From Mallotus nudiflorus (Eukaryota > Streptophyta > Magnoliopsida > Malpighiales > Euphorbiaceae), in assembly GCA_947683625.1 (NCBI GenBank), contig CANTUR010000644.1:299501-363500 (forward strand): a DNA stretch of 64,000 bases, in the 5' to 3' direction. Under the pieces are notes generated by a model. That model worked only from the letters and a program-made list of their open reading frames with translations. It was not told where the DNA came from and ran no database searches. Within the stretch, counting starts at the first letter, position 1. Each line of letters starts with the position of its first letter. The translations under genes and the position numbers were made by a program. Shown piece after piece: positions 12,482 through 24,599 of this stretch.

Positions 12482-13568
12482 GGTTAATTACACCCACGGT
12501 ATCTAATTTTGTCATCATTTCTTATTAAAATACCTAATTTTCATTTTACTACTTAAAACTTCTCAATGTTTCTCATGAATTCCAAAAAACTATCTAATAA
12601 CACATTTTGATCGCCGATGATGATGTGAATATTGACGTGTTATCTAACAAAAAGTAGTGGTCATGTCAGCAGAGGGTTAATTACACCCACAGTATCCAAA
12701 CTTTTTACTAGTTTCCAGTAAAATATCCAACTTTTATTTAGTCCCTTAAAACCTCTAAACATTTCTCATGAATTAGATAAAACTACCAAATGACATATTC
12801 CAATCGTCGGTGATGACGTATATGTTGACGTGTCAAGCTTTTTAATAACTCAAAATCTGACAAAAAAAGTAAAGCCACATCGGCTAAATGTTAGATGACA
12901 TGGCCCACTGCCACTCTCTTCTTGCCAAGCTTCCCAAAGAAGCTTCAAAACCATCATGATTTGTAGCTCACTTTTCTCTTTCATGCATTCTATCAAACAT
13001 CATATGAGAATCCTCAAACAATAATAATTATTATACACACTCTTCTACTTCTCCTAATCTATCACCAAAAATAATTTTATAACAATTATTCCATTCTCTG
13101 CATCCATCTCTAATGGAAAAAGCATCCATCCTAAGTTCAGAGCTCTTTAATATGTACTTCATATTAATGAGACCCAAAGTACATATCCAACTAGAAAAAA
13201 TTAGAAAAAAAAACTTGACACGTCAGCATCCATGTCATCACAGGTGATCAGAATGTGTCATTAGATAATTTTGTGGGATTCATGAGAAACGTTGGGAGGT
13301 TTTAAGTGACTAAATGAACGTTGAATATTTTACTGGGAACTACTGAAAATGTTGGGTACCATAGGTGTAATTAACCCTCAGCTAACATGACAACTACTTT
13401 TTTTAGATGGCACATTAATATTCATGTCATCACTAGTGACCATAATGTGTCATTAGATAGTTTTATGGGATTCATGAGAAATTTTAAGAGGTTTTAAATA
13501 GAAAAATGAAAATTGGGTATTTTAATAAGAATTAGTGAAAAGATTGGGTACCGTGGCTGTAATTAACC
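12482..13568. mobile_element. Non-autonomous MULE-like element with doubled inverted repeats
   Basis: About 1.09 kb. The left end starts ggttaattacaccc; the right end is its inverse (…gtaattaacc). The flanks are cctcgtttgg (12472-12481) and cctcgattgg (13569-13578), a 9-10 bp target duplication with one mismatch. Each arm, about 355 bp, consists of two tandem related units: left 12482-12672 and 12676-12838; right about 13212-13380 and 13381-13568. So the terminal repeat was duplicated and is present four times. The centre (about 12840-13210) is unique, non-repetitive and without a recognisable protein. The long inverted repeats and duplication length fit a Mutator-like element. Confidence 0.7.
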
Positions 13569-13578
13569 CCTCGATTGG

Positions 13579-14461
13579 TGCAATTGTATGTTGCTTTGGT
13601 AAAGTAACCTAATCATCATGGTTTGAACCATCGCCCTATCCTTCTCTATACTAACATGACTATACATATATATATATATATATGCCATCCTATTGCATTG
13701 AATGATTAGTTTCACATTTGTTGCATGTTTACATTTTTGCCAGCTAAATTCCTCTTACACATTTAAAGCTTTTGCCATCTTCACATCAACTAAACCATGA
13801 TCGAGTTGACTTCTTACTGCTTGGAAGTTGGAACTAATCATTCAAGTCCTATAAGACATATCCAAATCTCATCTTACTGAAAGTTTAAAAGGATATTGCA
13901 TCAAAATTACACTATAGCCATCCTTCATCAAGTCTCTCATATAGTGACACAGAGGATAAAGCGGTTGCTTTCAATTATGTTTCATAAGACATCCTAGCCA
14001 TTGTCCACTTTTAAAAATAGTCCCTAGCAACTATAACCACATGAATAAATAATCTTTTTGCATTGTTCTACAAAAGATCATTACATTACTTTAATAAGCT
14101 CCAAATAATTATATCCACATGACATCTTATATCTTTAACAAATTTATCAAAATTAGATTGTAACCACTTACTAAAATTTCCTTTACCACCATATATGAGA
14201 TTCATATTACTAAGTTGCCAATAATTTCTTGCCAAATAAATACTAATATAATAAATGCAAATTTGTCTCACAGTCAGCTTTACATAAGGGGCACATAGGG
14301 AAACAATCAACTTGTCTAAAAATCAAGTTTGAGCAAGTAAGGAGACATCTATAACATGATCTCTATGGTAAATTCTTAACTCATTGAGGAACCTGTAAGT
14401 GCCAAATTTGCTTCCATATTGGACTTATCCCTTCTTCACTCTCCATTTTCTTATTTTGAAG
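13579..14461 (-). pseudogene. 3' part of a LINE: zinc knuckle and RNase H remnant
   Basis: On the minus strand, directly below R1, the frame carries the LINE stretch around Trp-Lys-Gln-Ile-Trp, then a Cys-Pro-Leu-Cys zinc-binding segment (about 14290-14330) and a Trp-Ser-Leu-Leu-Lys segment near 14090. An RNase H-like remnant with several stops follows, down to about 13720. It is the continuation of the LINE seen at 32.38-38.3 kb: removing R1 and one target-site copy joins the two in one frame. The last ~140 bp before the MULE-like element are unassigned. Confidence 0.75.
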
Positions 14462-14466
14462 CAACT

Positions 14467-15341
14467 TGATGTGATTCCAAATGCTAAGAACATCCAAAAT
14501 TCATCTAATTCAATGAGGAATCAAAGGAGGCTTCAATAAGCATATTTAACACATTAAAATAAGTGGATTAAAAGCCCAAAATGTATATTGAGGTTGCAAC
14601 CATCACCTATGGTCACAAATAGCACAAAATAAGCAAGTTGAAAAGTGAAAATTTTAGTTGCGATCACAGCTGTAACTTTCCTTGCACAATCAATAATTAA
14701 TTATTGACTAGGTTAATTACAACAAGCATAAATACATAGGATAACAACTAGCACAACTTGGCACCTGTTTAAAGACCATTTCAATAGCCAATTAACATAG
14801 AATAAAGCATTTTTGAACTCCATGCAACATTAAGTCCATATACATTACTCAAATGAGAGTTAGTAGAGTGTTTAATGTCAGTGAGAATAAATATAATTAG
14901 AGGCTTTAATGGTAGGTTAGTGGGTCAAATAATTTTATATAATAGAGTTTAGCATTATTGTGAGTACTTAGTCTTGAAGTCTATATAAACAAGACTAATT
15001 TATTATTGTAAAAAAGAAATCCCAAAATCTTGAGCAATAAGGTTTTAATATAGAATTGAGTATTTCTTATTTAGCCATTGTTCTTATCAAATATGTGACT
15101 TTTGGGGTGAACTACATTAGTAATGTGTAGATTTATCAATCTATATTTTCATATGATAGATTGTGGCATCTATAAACCTTTATTTCTTGTTTGTTATTGA
15201 TTCAAGGGGTCAAGGTATCCATGATAGCCTTGGTTGGTTAGACTAGCAAACATGAGGTGAAGGTTGAGTGTCTAAATTGGAACTTGATTTAAACTTTCCT
15301 TGAGAGTATGGGTTAGGGTTCAAATGATCGAGGGTGATAAT
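14467..15341 (+). repeat. R1 5' LTR, first part
   Basis: Closely similar to 31454-32309 along its whole length. A TATA-like 'tctatataaac' near 14979 is the likely transcription signal. The LTR is cut by the R2 solo LTR at ataat (15337-15341), and its last 76 bp reappear at 30766. Confidence 0.8.
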
Positions 15342-16260
15342 TGTTAATGATATGCATTAGGTTAATCATGTATGACCATGTTTTGACTTTATCATTTTAT
15401 CAATAAAAAGGCATTTTCATTATTATTATTTTGATATAATAATTACTTGAATAGTCAATTCTTTCTAAGGTCATCAAGAATATGATTTGATAATAAAATC
15501 CTTAGGTTAAATATGAATTATATTATGATTTATCCCTAGTCATTCATTATTATTGAAATAACAATGAATTAAGACTAGTATGATGTTGACTGATGATTAT
15601 GTTTTACTAATCATATGTATGAGATATTAAGTCAACTCATAGGCACTTGTTTGAGAAATTATGTACTGGATTGAACTTAAAATTGTCATAAGTAATTCTT
15701 ATCATAGTAATATTGTTTTAGTCCTCTGACCTTAAAATTACCATAGTTTCCTACATAATTATTTTGTATTTTGACACATTCTAGCATTATCTTTAATAAG
15801 ATGATGAAATAGATTATTGTTGGATATAAAATGAGTTATGTGAGGAATGTAAATGATTGAGAAGGAATTTGTCCCTCATTTAATTTAAGTAAGTTATCTA
15901 TAGGCCCCTTAATAAGATAGACTGAAGAAAATGCATGACCATGCTGAATGAATTAATAAAGAGTTATCATTCTCAGTCTTCTTAGAATTAAAAGATAATG
16001 TGGTTGCATTGCATAAGGATGACATAAACTATGCCTCATGTTCAATCAAGATATCGTGTGATAAAAGGACTATAATATTCACTATAAATTAGTTATGTCG
16101 GATTATCGGCCTTCACATAACTTAGGTAATCATAATGTCTTGCTAGAGGCCACTATGACTAGTAGGCATGAATTGAGATTTTAGGCCTACTGCCAATGTT
16201 ATGTTAACCTACAAGGTCACACACTTAAAATAACCTAAAAATGAACTTGGGTTTATAACG

Positions 16261-18282
16261 TGTAAAATTCGCAAGCGTACGGAATTAGGCAAGTAGTAAA
16301 ATTAAGTTCATTCCATAAAGATTGCAAATTGGGTATTGTAGTACTAAAAGCATTTGTTTGTTTAAAAACCAAAATTGGTTTTGAATTCAAATAAAACTAA
16401 ATAAAGAAATTCTAATTTAATTAACAATCAATTTTAAAACTAAGGTTCTTATTTTCAATTCAACCTCTTCTAAAGATAAATCAACATCTAAATCAAATCT
16501 AACTTAATTCAATTTGAAGGCATCTTTAGAATCATAGACTTTCCTCTTAAACAAATATACCATTAAATGAATACAAATAACTTAGTTTAATCTTATTCAA
16601 TCTTAAGCATAACCTTTAATAGTAATTATCTAAATGTCTCTCAACTAAGTAAATAATTATTAGATTATTATTTATGTAATATCCCACATCAGTTAGGAAG
16701 GAGAATGAAGCACGCCTTATAAGGGTGTGGATACCTTCTCCCATTAGATGTATTTTAAAACCGTGCGCTGTGGGCTGGGCCTTGGCAAAGCGGACAATAT
16801 CTGATGTGGGTTGGTCTGGGCTGTTACAATGGTATCAGAGCCAGAGTCGGTTGGAGCCGATTGAGTTAGAGCTCCCATCCCATTAGACGCGTTTTAAAAC
16901 CGTGCGCTGCGGGCTGGGCCTGGGCAAAGTAGACAATATCTTATACGGGTTGGTCTGGGCTATTATAATGGTATCAGAGTCGGAGCCCAGATCGGTGTGC
17001 CAGCGTGGACGCTGGGCCCTAAGGGGGGTGGATTGTGATATCCCACATCGGTTGGGAAGGAGAATGAAGCACGCCTTATAAGGGTGTGGATACCTTCTCC
17101 CATTAAACGCGTTTTAAAACCGTGCGCTGCAGGCTGGGCCTTGGCAAAGCGGACAATATCTGATGTGGGTTGGTCTGGGCTGTTACAATGGTATCAGAGC
17201 CAGAGTCAGTTGGAGCCGATTGAGTTAGAGCTCCCATCCTATTAGACACGTTTTAAAACCGTGCGCTGCGGGCTAGGCCTGGGCAAAGCGGACAATATCT
17301 GATGTGGGTTGGTCTGGGCTGTTACAATTTAATTCCAATGTAACCTATCTCTCAATCAAGTTCTATTGTATGTTTTTTTATCAAAGGGTGATCAATCCTA
17401 TAATGACCTTAAGCTCAATAATAACCAATGAATTAAGATTAATGATTTAGATATAATTATAATAATCACATGGTTAAAATGCATTAAGAACAATAATTAT
17501 CTCTTTAGCTACTCATATTGATAACAATAGAAAAAGAAGAAGAATAAAAACAAGATTCAATATTATTACTCAAACTAAATGAACAATAACAAAAGAGTTG
17601 AAAAAGAAAAACCCTCTTCATTGCTTAATCAGCTTGAATGAAAAGGTCTTGTGTTTTAAATCTTCAAAAATAAATCTCTTAATCAACTATTAAGAGCTAA
17701 TATATAAAAAAAAACTAGCCTTAATTCTTAAAAAAATAGGAGTAAAAAGTGTTACAGCTCCTTCTTATAAAAATCTAGCTTTAGCTTATCTCTGAAGTTA
17801 TTACATTCCAAAATTATCCAATCCCTTCAAATCAATAATAAGAAATTTAAAATTTGAAAGTTGGTTATAGTGTGCACAACTATATGCACCTAGGCACACG
17901 ACCATTCACCTAGTCTAACTTGAATTCTCTTTGGATCAGGCATGGCTGTGTGCCAAGGTACGTATAACTGTGTGTCTTCACTCTATTCATGCATGGCTGC
18001 GTGTATTTATGTGCACAGTCACGTGCCTTTTTATAGCCTTAAAATAGCTTGATTTCACTTAATAGACCTCTACTTCACTCCATCACTATTCTCTCATCAC
18101 CTACATGAACAAACACAACTAAAAGTAAACTAAAACACTTAAAATGAACAGAAGTTATAAATTTCAATAAAAAACATTAAAAAAAAAAGAAAGAATAACA
18201 AAAACACTAACAATGCATGTAAAAACACTTCTAATCCTAATACATTGAGTGCTCCAAATAGTTTTTTTTTTCACACTCATCA
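16261..18282 (-). repeat. Element A 3' LTR (contains the TRIM)
   Basis: It shows base-by-base similarity to 28766-30151, for example the shared 'gcaagtagtaaaattaag' and the 'ttgagtgctccaaatag' end. The extra length relative to the other LTR is accounted for by the TRIM at 16675-17326. Its right part (17870-18030) holds a cluster of gtg/cac dyad motifs. Confidence 0.8.
16675..17326 (+). mobile_element. TRIM (terminal-repeat retrotransposon in miniature), 652 bp
   Basis: Two 293-bp LTRs (16675-16967 and 17034-17326) surround a 66-bp interior (16968-17033). The interior consists of little more than a tRNA-Met primer site (atggtatcagag) and a purine tract (aaggggggtgga). The target duplication is a perfect attta (16670-16674 and 17327-17331). 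Each LTR begins TGTRATATCCCACATC and ends CTGTTACA (mutated to CTATTATA in the first). Each LTR is itself an imperfect internal duplication: a 'primer-site-like + cgttttaaaaccgtgcgctg' block occurs twice. I count about 20 differences between the LTRs, many of C/T type. It has no coding capacity and is far more GC-rich than its surroundings. Confidence 0.9.
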
Positions 18283-18294
18283 AATTCCCCCACA
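18283..18294 (-). other. Element A polypurine tract
   Basis: On the minus strand, tgtgggggaatt sits directly before the TG of the 3' LTR, the normal position for the plus-strand primer. Confidence 0.75.
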
Positions 18295-19180
18295 TTTGAA
18301 TGTTTGTTTGTCCTCAAGCAAAGCTTGAATACAACATTTTTATAAGAAGAATAATACTCATTAACTAGTTTTAACTTAACTAAGCATCTCAATCTTCCTT
18401 TAATATGAAAGTTAAAAACTCAAAATCAAAATAATAGCTCGAGGTCAATAATGTTTCTTTATCATGTGAAGAGTGAACTTCTCTATTAAATTCATGAAAA
18501 TAATCAATTGACACCAAAGAAAAATGAAAGCAAATATAAATCATTCTAACACTTAGCAAACCTAAATTTTTAACACATATAGGATACTATAAGGTTTTAT
18601 TTTATTCAAGGTTTTCCTTATGTTAATATCCCCCACCTTTACTATATTACTTAGTGTGGATACCTCTAAAAGGGTCCTTTGGATACTCTTACTCTAAATT
18701 AAAGTATTGGAGTAGAAGGATTCTATATATGTTATTTTATTTAAGATTTTAGCTCCTAAAGAGTACATTTTATGCTCCATCTCTTTTTTTTAAGAAACAA
18801 CCATAGGTTCCAAAATATATATGAATTTGACTACACTAAGAGCTAAATTCAAACCTCTACTTACAAGTATTTTTCTTCAAACATCAAGCGCCTAAGTTTA
18901 ATCACTCAATAGAAAAGTAAGCATTAAGTTCATTAAATTGTAAAAATTCTTAATCACAAGTTATTCCCCTAACTTAAAAGTTAAAACCACACATTAAAGG
19001 AAAATTACTATACTTTTTTTCAAGAAAACCACATTTACTGAATAAAATTCTTCATATAAATAATGTACAAAAACTCAAGTATGGGAATAATGCATGAAGA
19101 AAAGCAATTAAATAAACATTAAAGAAAAATAAAAAACAAAAAACAAAACTAAGAGAACAATATACTTCCCTTATTTAGAT
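18295..19180 (-). other. Element A 3' non-coding region
   Basis: AT-rich DNA between the second envelope-like frame and the polypurine tract. No protein-like frame is seen. Confidence 0.5.
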
Positions 19181-19724
19181 TCACTTTGGAGGAGAAGTAA
19201 ATGGAATGCTCACTTTTGTTGCTGCTACATTTACTGCCCTTAATCATTTATTTTGAGAAAGTTGTTGTTTAATCTCCTCAAGTTGAGCTTAAAACTTTTC
19301 TACCCTTTCATCACTACGCCTTTAAAATTGCTCCATCTCAAACGATAAATCCAAGATCATGTTCCCTATCCTATTGTCTAAAATATCCATCAGCTATGTG
19401 ATCTTCTTTAGAATGTCCTCATTCCCTCCATGATTCCCTCTCTTTCTTGAACAAGCCTCACTTACATTGTCATAATCCACTTCCACAGCTCTTGGTAAAA
19501 GAACGTCACCATGTCTCAATGCATTTTAATATAGTAGGTAACATCTCCTTGAGGTGACATCATTTAATTCTTACCATTCTATGACAACCTGAATTAAATA
19601 GTCTTCATTGAGAAATTTCGGTTCCAATGGTTCTAGCCTTTGTATAACTATATCAAATAATGCAAAATGCATTGCCAAACCCGTCATTATACGGCCCATA
19701 GATATCAATGCTTTCCTAGCCTGC

Positions 19725-19774
<50 letters not shown>

Positions 19775-20389
19775 CATCAGGAGAAACTTTTATGATGTCC
19801 CATCTCCCAAAGATCATATGTGACATAAACTTGTGCATTAACAAATATGAGTGATTTTGAATTAGGCCATTGGTCATTACTTATTCTTTACTAATTCTAT
19901 CCCCTCCAATGATATAATAACAAAAATTACTCATATTATAATTTAATGGAGGTTGACAAATACCTCCCTCAGGAAAGCCAAAAATATCATACATAAGTTC
20001 ATAATCAAAATGGTATTCTTTCCTAAAAAATCTATAAGAAAAGATGCCAAGATTTTCATCTACAATCTTTAATGTAGTGTAAAACGCAATTGTTAACTCA
20101 AAGCATACATCATAATGAACTACCATTAGTCTTAACTAATTCATTCTTTCACAAAAGAATGAATGGTGTCTTTCAAACCTATATCAATAAGCACTTCATC
20201 ATCAAAATATTTAGGCATGCTGAACTTCGTCTTAACTAGGGAACAAAATCTCTTACCTTTTTCTTCAGTGTAAATAAAGAAGAAAGCATCATAGTCATCT
20301 TTTATGTCCTTGAGCTTACCTTTGCTTTCTTTAGGCTTTTTTCCTATTGAATAAGGTGCAACATTCTTTACTCTAACCTTGAAGAACAC
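19181..20389 (-). pseudogene. Element A envelope-like region 2
   Basis: Minus-strand frames at 20389-20141 and 20126-19881, then about 19727-19181, resemble the extra 3' reading frame of Athila/Calypso-type elements: a 'KTKFSMPKYFDDE' stretch, then an 'IFGFPEGG' stretch. A (TA)n microsatellite (19728-19770) splits the region, and at least one stop separates the first two frames. The function of this family is not established; 'envelope-like' is a position-based label. It lies in tandem with a similar region at 21231-22433. Confidence 0.5.
19728..19770. repeat. (TA)n microsatellite
   Basis: About 21 uninterrupted TA units inside the second envelope-like region of element A. Confidence 0.9.
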
Positions 20390-21230
20390 ATTTTAAAATT
20401 TCAAAAGAAAAGAAAAGAAAAGAAATAGATGAAATTGTGGAATTTTCTAAAACTAAAAAGAATAAAAGAGCATGGAGTTATAAATAGAGAAAAAGACTAA
20501 GGGAGAAAACTAAAATAAATAGAAAAAGAATTTTATTCCTGAAAGAAAAAGAAAAAGAAATTAAATTTTAATCTTGACTGAAAAAGAAAAATAGAAAAAT
20601 TATCCACATTAAATTCAAAATAAAAATAGGAATTTATGTTAACCCAAAATACCTATTATGACAATGAATGAAAACTTAAATAAAGAAAATAAAAAATTAA
20701 ACTACAATTTAGAATTTCAAAAATTTAATCCCTCTCCTATACTTAAAACATGTAATATCCTCATTGCTTATATGACCATATAAAAAATTATAACAGATTC
20801 TTAAGCTAGCAAAATCCTATAGTGTGCATGGTTGTGCACCTCTACATGCATGGCCATGCCTGTGTGATGGTCTTTTAAGATTTATGATATGCATAGTTGT
20901 GCGTCTAGGACACATGGTCATGCTTTTGTCTAATTTTTTCATGATGTTTTTTGTTTAATTGAGCATAATTTTGCATAATTTAACCCCCTTCACAAATTAT
21001 CATCACATAAATACATTACACAATAAATAATGAGAGATTTACTAGAAATTCAAATGAAACAAACTTAATTAAAAAACACAATATCCTTGAACAAAGCATA
21101 CTAAATTAAACATGAAAAAATATAACTTTAACATGTCTAACACAAATGAACTAAAAATTATTAAAAAAAAAACAAACTAAAAACAATTAGTCAAAGCCAA
21201 CATAAAAGAAACATCTTGCAAGCATCTTCT

Positions 21231-22433
21231 TCATTCATCTTCCTCTTCCTCGGATGAGGTTTCCTCTTTTTCATCTTCCAGCTCATCTTTAATCAGTGGA
21301 TATGGTGGTGGAACAAAGTTTTAGGAATTAAAGAATGCCACGAGGTTTCAGTTAATCATGTTCACCCTATGATTCATTCTAATCATTGTATCATCCATTC
21401 TTCAAGCTAGTGAAGTCAATTCATCAACATTGGAATCAATCACTCCCACTTAAAGCTTCAAATCATCTAACCTTTTCACAATATCATTCAAATATGCTTC
21501 TTAAGCTTCTTCCTCCTCTTCTTCCTCTATTTTCACTTATGGTGGGTCATTTAGGTGAATGAGAATGGCTCTCCCTTTAAAATCTTTCCTAATCAAACCC
21601 ATGGCCTCCATCATATGTGAATCAATCAATAATCGACCCTTAAGTTTATCAAAAGGCATGTCTTCAGTGTTAAAACCTAGGTAGGTTGCTATAGTGGCAA
21701 TTAAACCTCTTACTTTGATAGCTCTGGTTACTTTAATAGCCACATCCCTCAATTTGATACCAATAGCATGAAAAATATCCAACTTCCTATCATTTATCAT
21801 GCAATAGAAAATATTGAGTTCAGTATTAGAAATAAGGAATGGGACATAAGCCTATGTAAATATTTTAAGGCGGGCGATTGAATATGAGACTATTTTGCCG
21901 CCCTAGCCTCATAGAAAACTCCCCTTTGCCCTGTAATTTCTCTCTAAAAAGAATTTCTATCATACTCAACATTAGCATTTTAATCCTTAGGGAAATGAAA
22001 CATATTATTAAGCTCAAATAACCTAAGTTGTTGTTCTTCATTTCCTAAGAAAAATATGAGTATAAAAGTTAGTTCATCAAAGTTAAATGAGGAGAGAATT
22101 TCACAAGTTGGTCTCACATAAGTGGGACTTTGCATAACCATAAAATCACCTTATCCCATCCTATCCATATATATGGTAACTTCATCTAACTCAACTTCGC
22201 TTAAAGAATAAGCACTCATATACTAATTATGGAAAATTTTCCTAGACATCATTTGCTTAAATTTCTTCTTATGCCCCCTTTTGCCTAAAATTAATTAGTT
22301 TAGGAAAAGGTTTTACTATTCTTTCTTTATTGGCACCATTCAGATTATTAGAACTACCACCTAGTTTTATTCTTTTAGAAGGAGGACCATGTTTCTTGCT
22401 TGCTCTTGTCTTCTTTCTTTGCTATCTTTCCAT
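21231..22433 (-). pseudogene. Element A envelope-like region 1
   Basis: A minus-strand ATG at 22433 opens a basic N-terminus (MERQQRKKTRASKKHG). Broken frames follow, with a 'PTYVR…EILSSF' and a 'MFHFP' stretch (about 22110-21960), then an open frame 21800-21537 containing 'IFHAIGIKLRDVA' and 'MMEAMGLIRKD'. The end is an acidic Glu/Asp tail with TGA at 21231-21233. This is typical of the extra 3' frame of Athila-type gypsy elements. Several stops and a frameshift make it non-functional. Confidence 0.5.
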
Positions 22434-23257
22434 GGTGAGAAGAGGAGTGAAGAAAATTTGAAAGAAAAATGGAGGAATGTAAAAGGTAGAAGAAATGGGA
22501 ATAGTAACTCTTTGATGGAATTTTGAGAGAAATATGAAAAATTTAAGAAGAAAAATTAAATGATAAGAAGAAAATATAAGATGGGTGTTTAAATGGAGAG
22601 AAGGTGATGGAAAAGTAGTCAAATTCTAGAACCTTATAAATAAGGAAGTGGAAAAGTTAGGGAAGTGGAAACACTCTACTTGAAATTTGAAAAGACACAT
22701 TTTTCAAAATAATATGTAGCTTATACATGGCTATGCGCCTTAACATGCACGATTGTGTGTGCTGCTTTCATCAAAATCCCATGCTAACAGGCACGGTTGT
22801 GCACATCGATACACATGACCATGCTTAGGTGTAATTTTTCAGGCTATTTTTTTTTATGTTTTTAAGCATAGATGTGCACCTTTAAGCTTATGGCCATGCT
22901 AGAATGCTAAATTTTTGCATCAAATAGCAACAATCAGGTCACATAGTTGCGCAATAGGGTGCACAACCTGACCAGTTCAAATAAATAAGCAACATTCAAT
23001 GATTTTAAGCACATAACATCACATATATAACTCTATATCAAATCACACAACTTTCCACACATTACAAAACTCCTTTAGAGCTCCTCTTCTACTTCATTTC
23101 CTAAAAAACATAAGAGAAAACTTGCATTAAAATTAAAATTTACAAACTATATAAAGAAAAATTAACAAGTAACAAACATTAAACTAAATAAAAAAAGCTT
23201 GGTTAAGCTCCTAAAAGGCACTCTTTTTAATGTCCATGAGCTAGATCATGATGTTCA
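22434..23257 (-). other. Element A spacer between integrase and envelope-like regions
   Basis: Mostly non-coding. 22720-22960 contains a cluster of imperfect gtg/cac dyads (for example gcacggttgtgcac) like those at 17870-18030, 20815-20925 and 29765-29900. Confidence 0.5.
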
Positions 23258-24330
23258 TCATTTTGTTAAATCCTTTAAGTAGGCAACTTGGCAAAAATTC
23301 TCCAATATGCCTCCATAACATAACTTCAATCTTTGCTTGTTAACCTTTAACTTTTCTCTTTGTGTGTTGTAAAGTTTGATAGCTCCATGAGAGTATGTTT
23401 GACTAACTATAAATGGCCCTAACCATTTACTCTTTACTTTCCTTAGAATCAACTTGAGCCTTGAATTAAAAAGCAACACTTGATTACTTTCTTTGAACCT
23501 TTTGATATGAACTTTTGCATCATGCCACCTCTTTTTATGTTCTTTGTAAATCCTTGAATTCTCATATGCAATTTCTCTAATCTCTTTTAGCTCACTTAAT
23601 TGTAAGATTCTCTTTTTTGCTGTCCTCTTGAAATCATAATTCAAAGCCTTTACCGAATAATAAGCCTTATGCTTAAGGTCAATCGAAAGATGAGAACCTT
23701 TATTATAGACCAACCTAAATGGAGTCATTCCAAGAGATGTTTTGTATACAGTTATATATATATATAAAGCATATCTTTTTCAACTCTCGATTGCTAACCT
23801 CAACTTGCCCATTTGTTTAAGGATGATAAAGTCTTGTTACTTTGTGTTTCAACCTATATCGAGCTAACAAATTTTTCATATTTTTTTTATAAAAATGAGT
23901 TCCCCTATCACTTATGATAGCTCTAGGTATTCTAAATTGAGAGAATAGCTTCGTTAAGAACTTGCAATCAACCCTTGCATCATTCACTGAGAATGCTTGA
24001 GCTTCTATGCATTTTGACATATAGTCCACAGAAACAAGTATGTACTTGTTTCCTTCTAACAAAGGGAATGGCCCCATGAAATCAATGCCCCATACATAAA
24101 AAATCTCAACTTCTAGGAACCTTAATTAAAGCATCTCATCTTTTTTTGAGATGTTGCCACTCCTTTGACATACATCATAATTAAATATAAAATCTCTAGC
24201 ATCATAAAAGAGTGTAGGCCAATATAACCCTACTTCAAGATCTTTTGATGCTGTTCTTTGAGGACTAAAGTGACCACCATTAGCTATCCCATGACAATGT
24301 TACAAAATTGATTCAATTTCTTCAGTTGCT
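23258..24330 (-). pseudogene. Element A integrase
   Basis: The frame 24077-23817 carries the integrase core: Asp in 'VSVDYMSKCIEA', second Asp in 'IISDRGTHF', ending 'YHP' then a stop where the family has Gln. The catalytic Glu lies in 'QVEVSNREL' just below (about 23800-23770), followed by a (TA)n run that breaks the frame. The frame 23728-23258 is the C-terminal part, with 'KSKWLGPF' and 'KVNKQRLK'. The zinc-binding N-terminus is degraded above 24100. Inactive. Confidence 0.8.
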
Positions 24331-24599
24331 ATGCACCTTCCAACCATGCCATCATTGCACAATTTCCACAAGAAAGGATTAACCCATATGTAGAATTTAG
24401 AGTCATGAATTAATTTTTTTTATTTTGTTGACTAATGAATTCCTTTAGCAATTCCCCATTTGAGATGAAATTAGCTATGTTAGAAAACCAAAGATCTCCC
24501 ATAATTTCCATGGTTAAAAGCATTTCATTAGGAAATATCTCTTTAATGGGTTCCTTACCGTCACTTCCTTCTTAATCTAACTCCAATTTTGATATATGA

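Noticed and set aside
16829..16842. 'atggtatcagagcc' as part of a tRNA gene
   Set aside because: It is the reverse-transcription primer site complementary to the tRNA-Met 3' end, inside a TRIM; no cloverleaf surrounds it.
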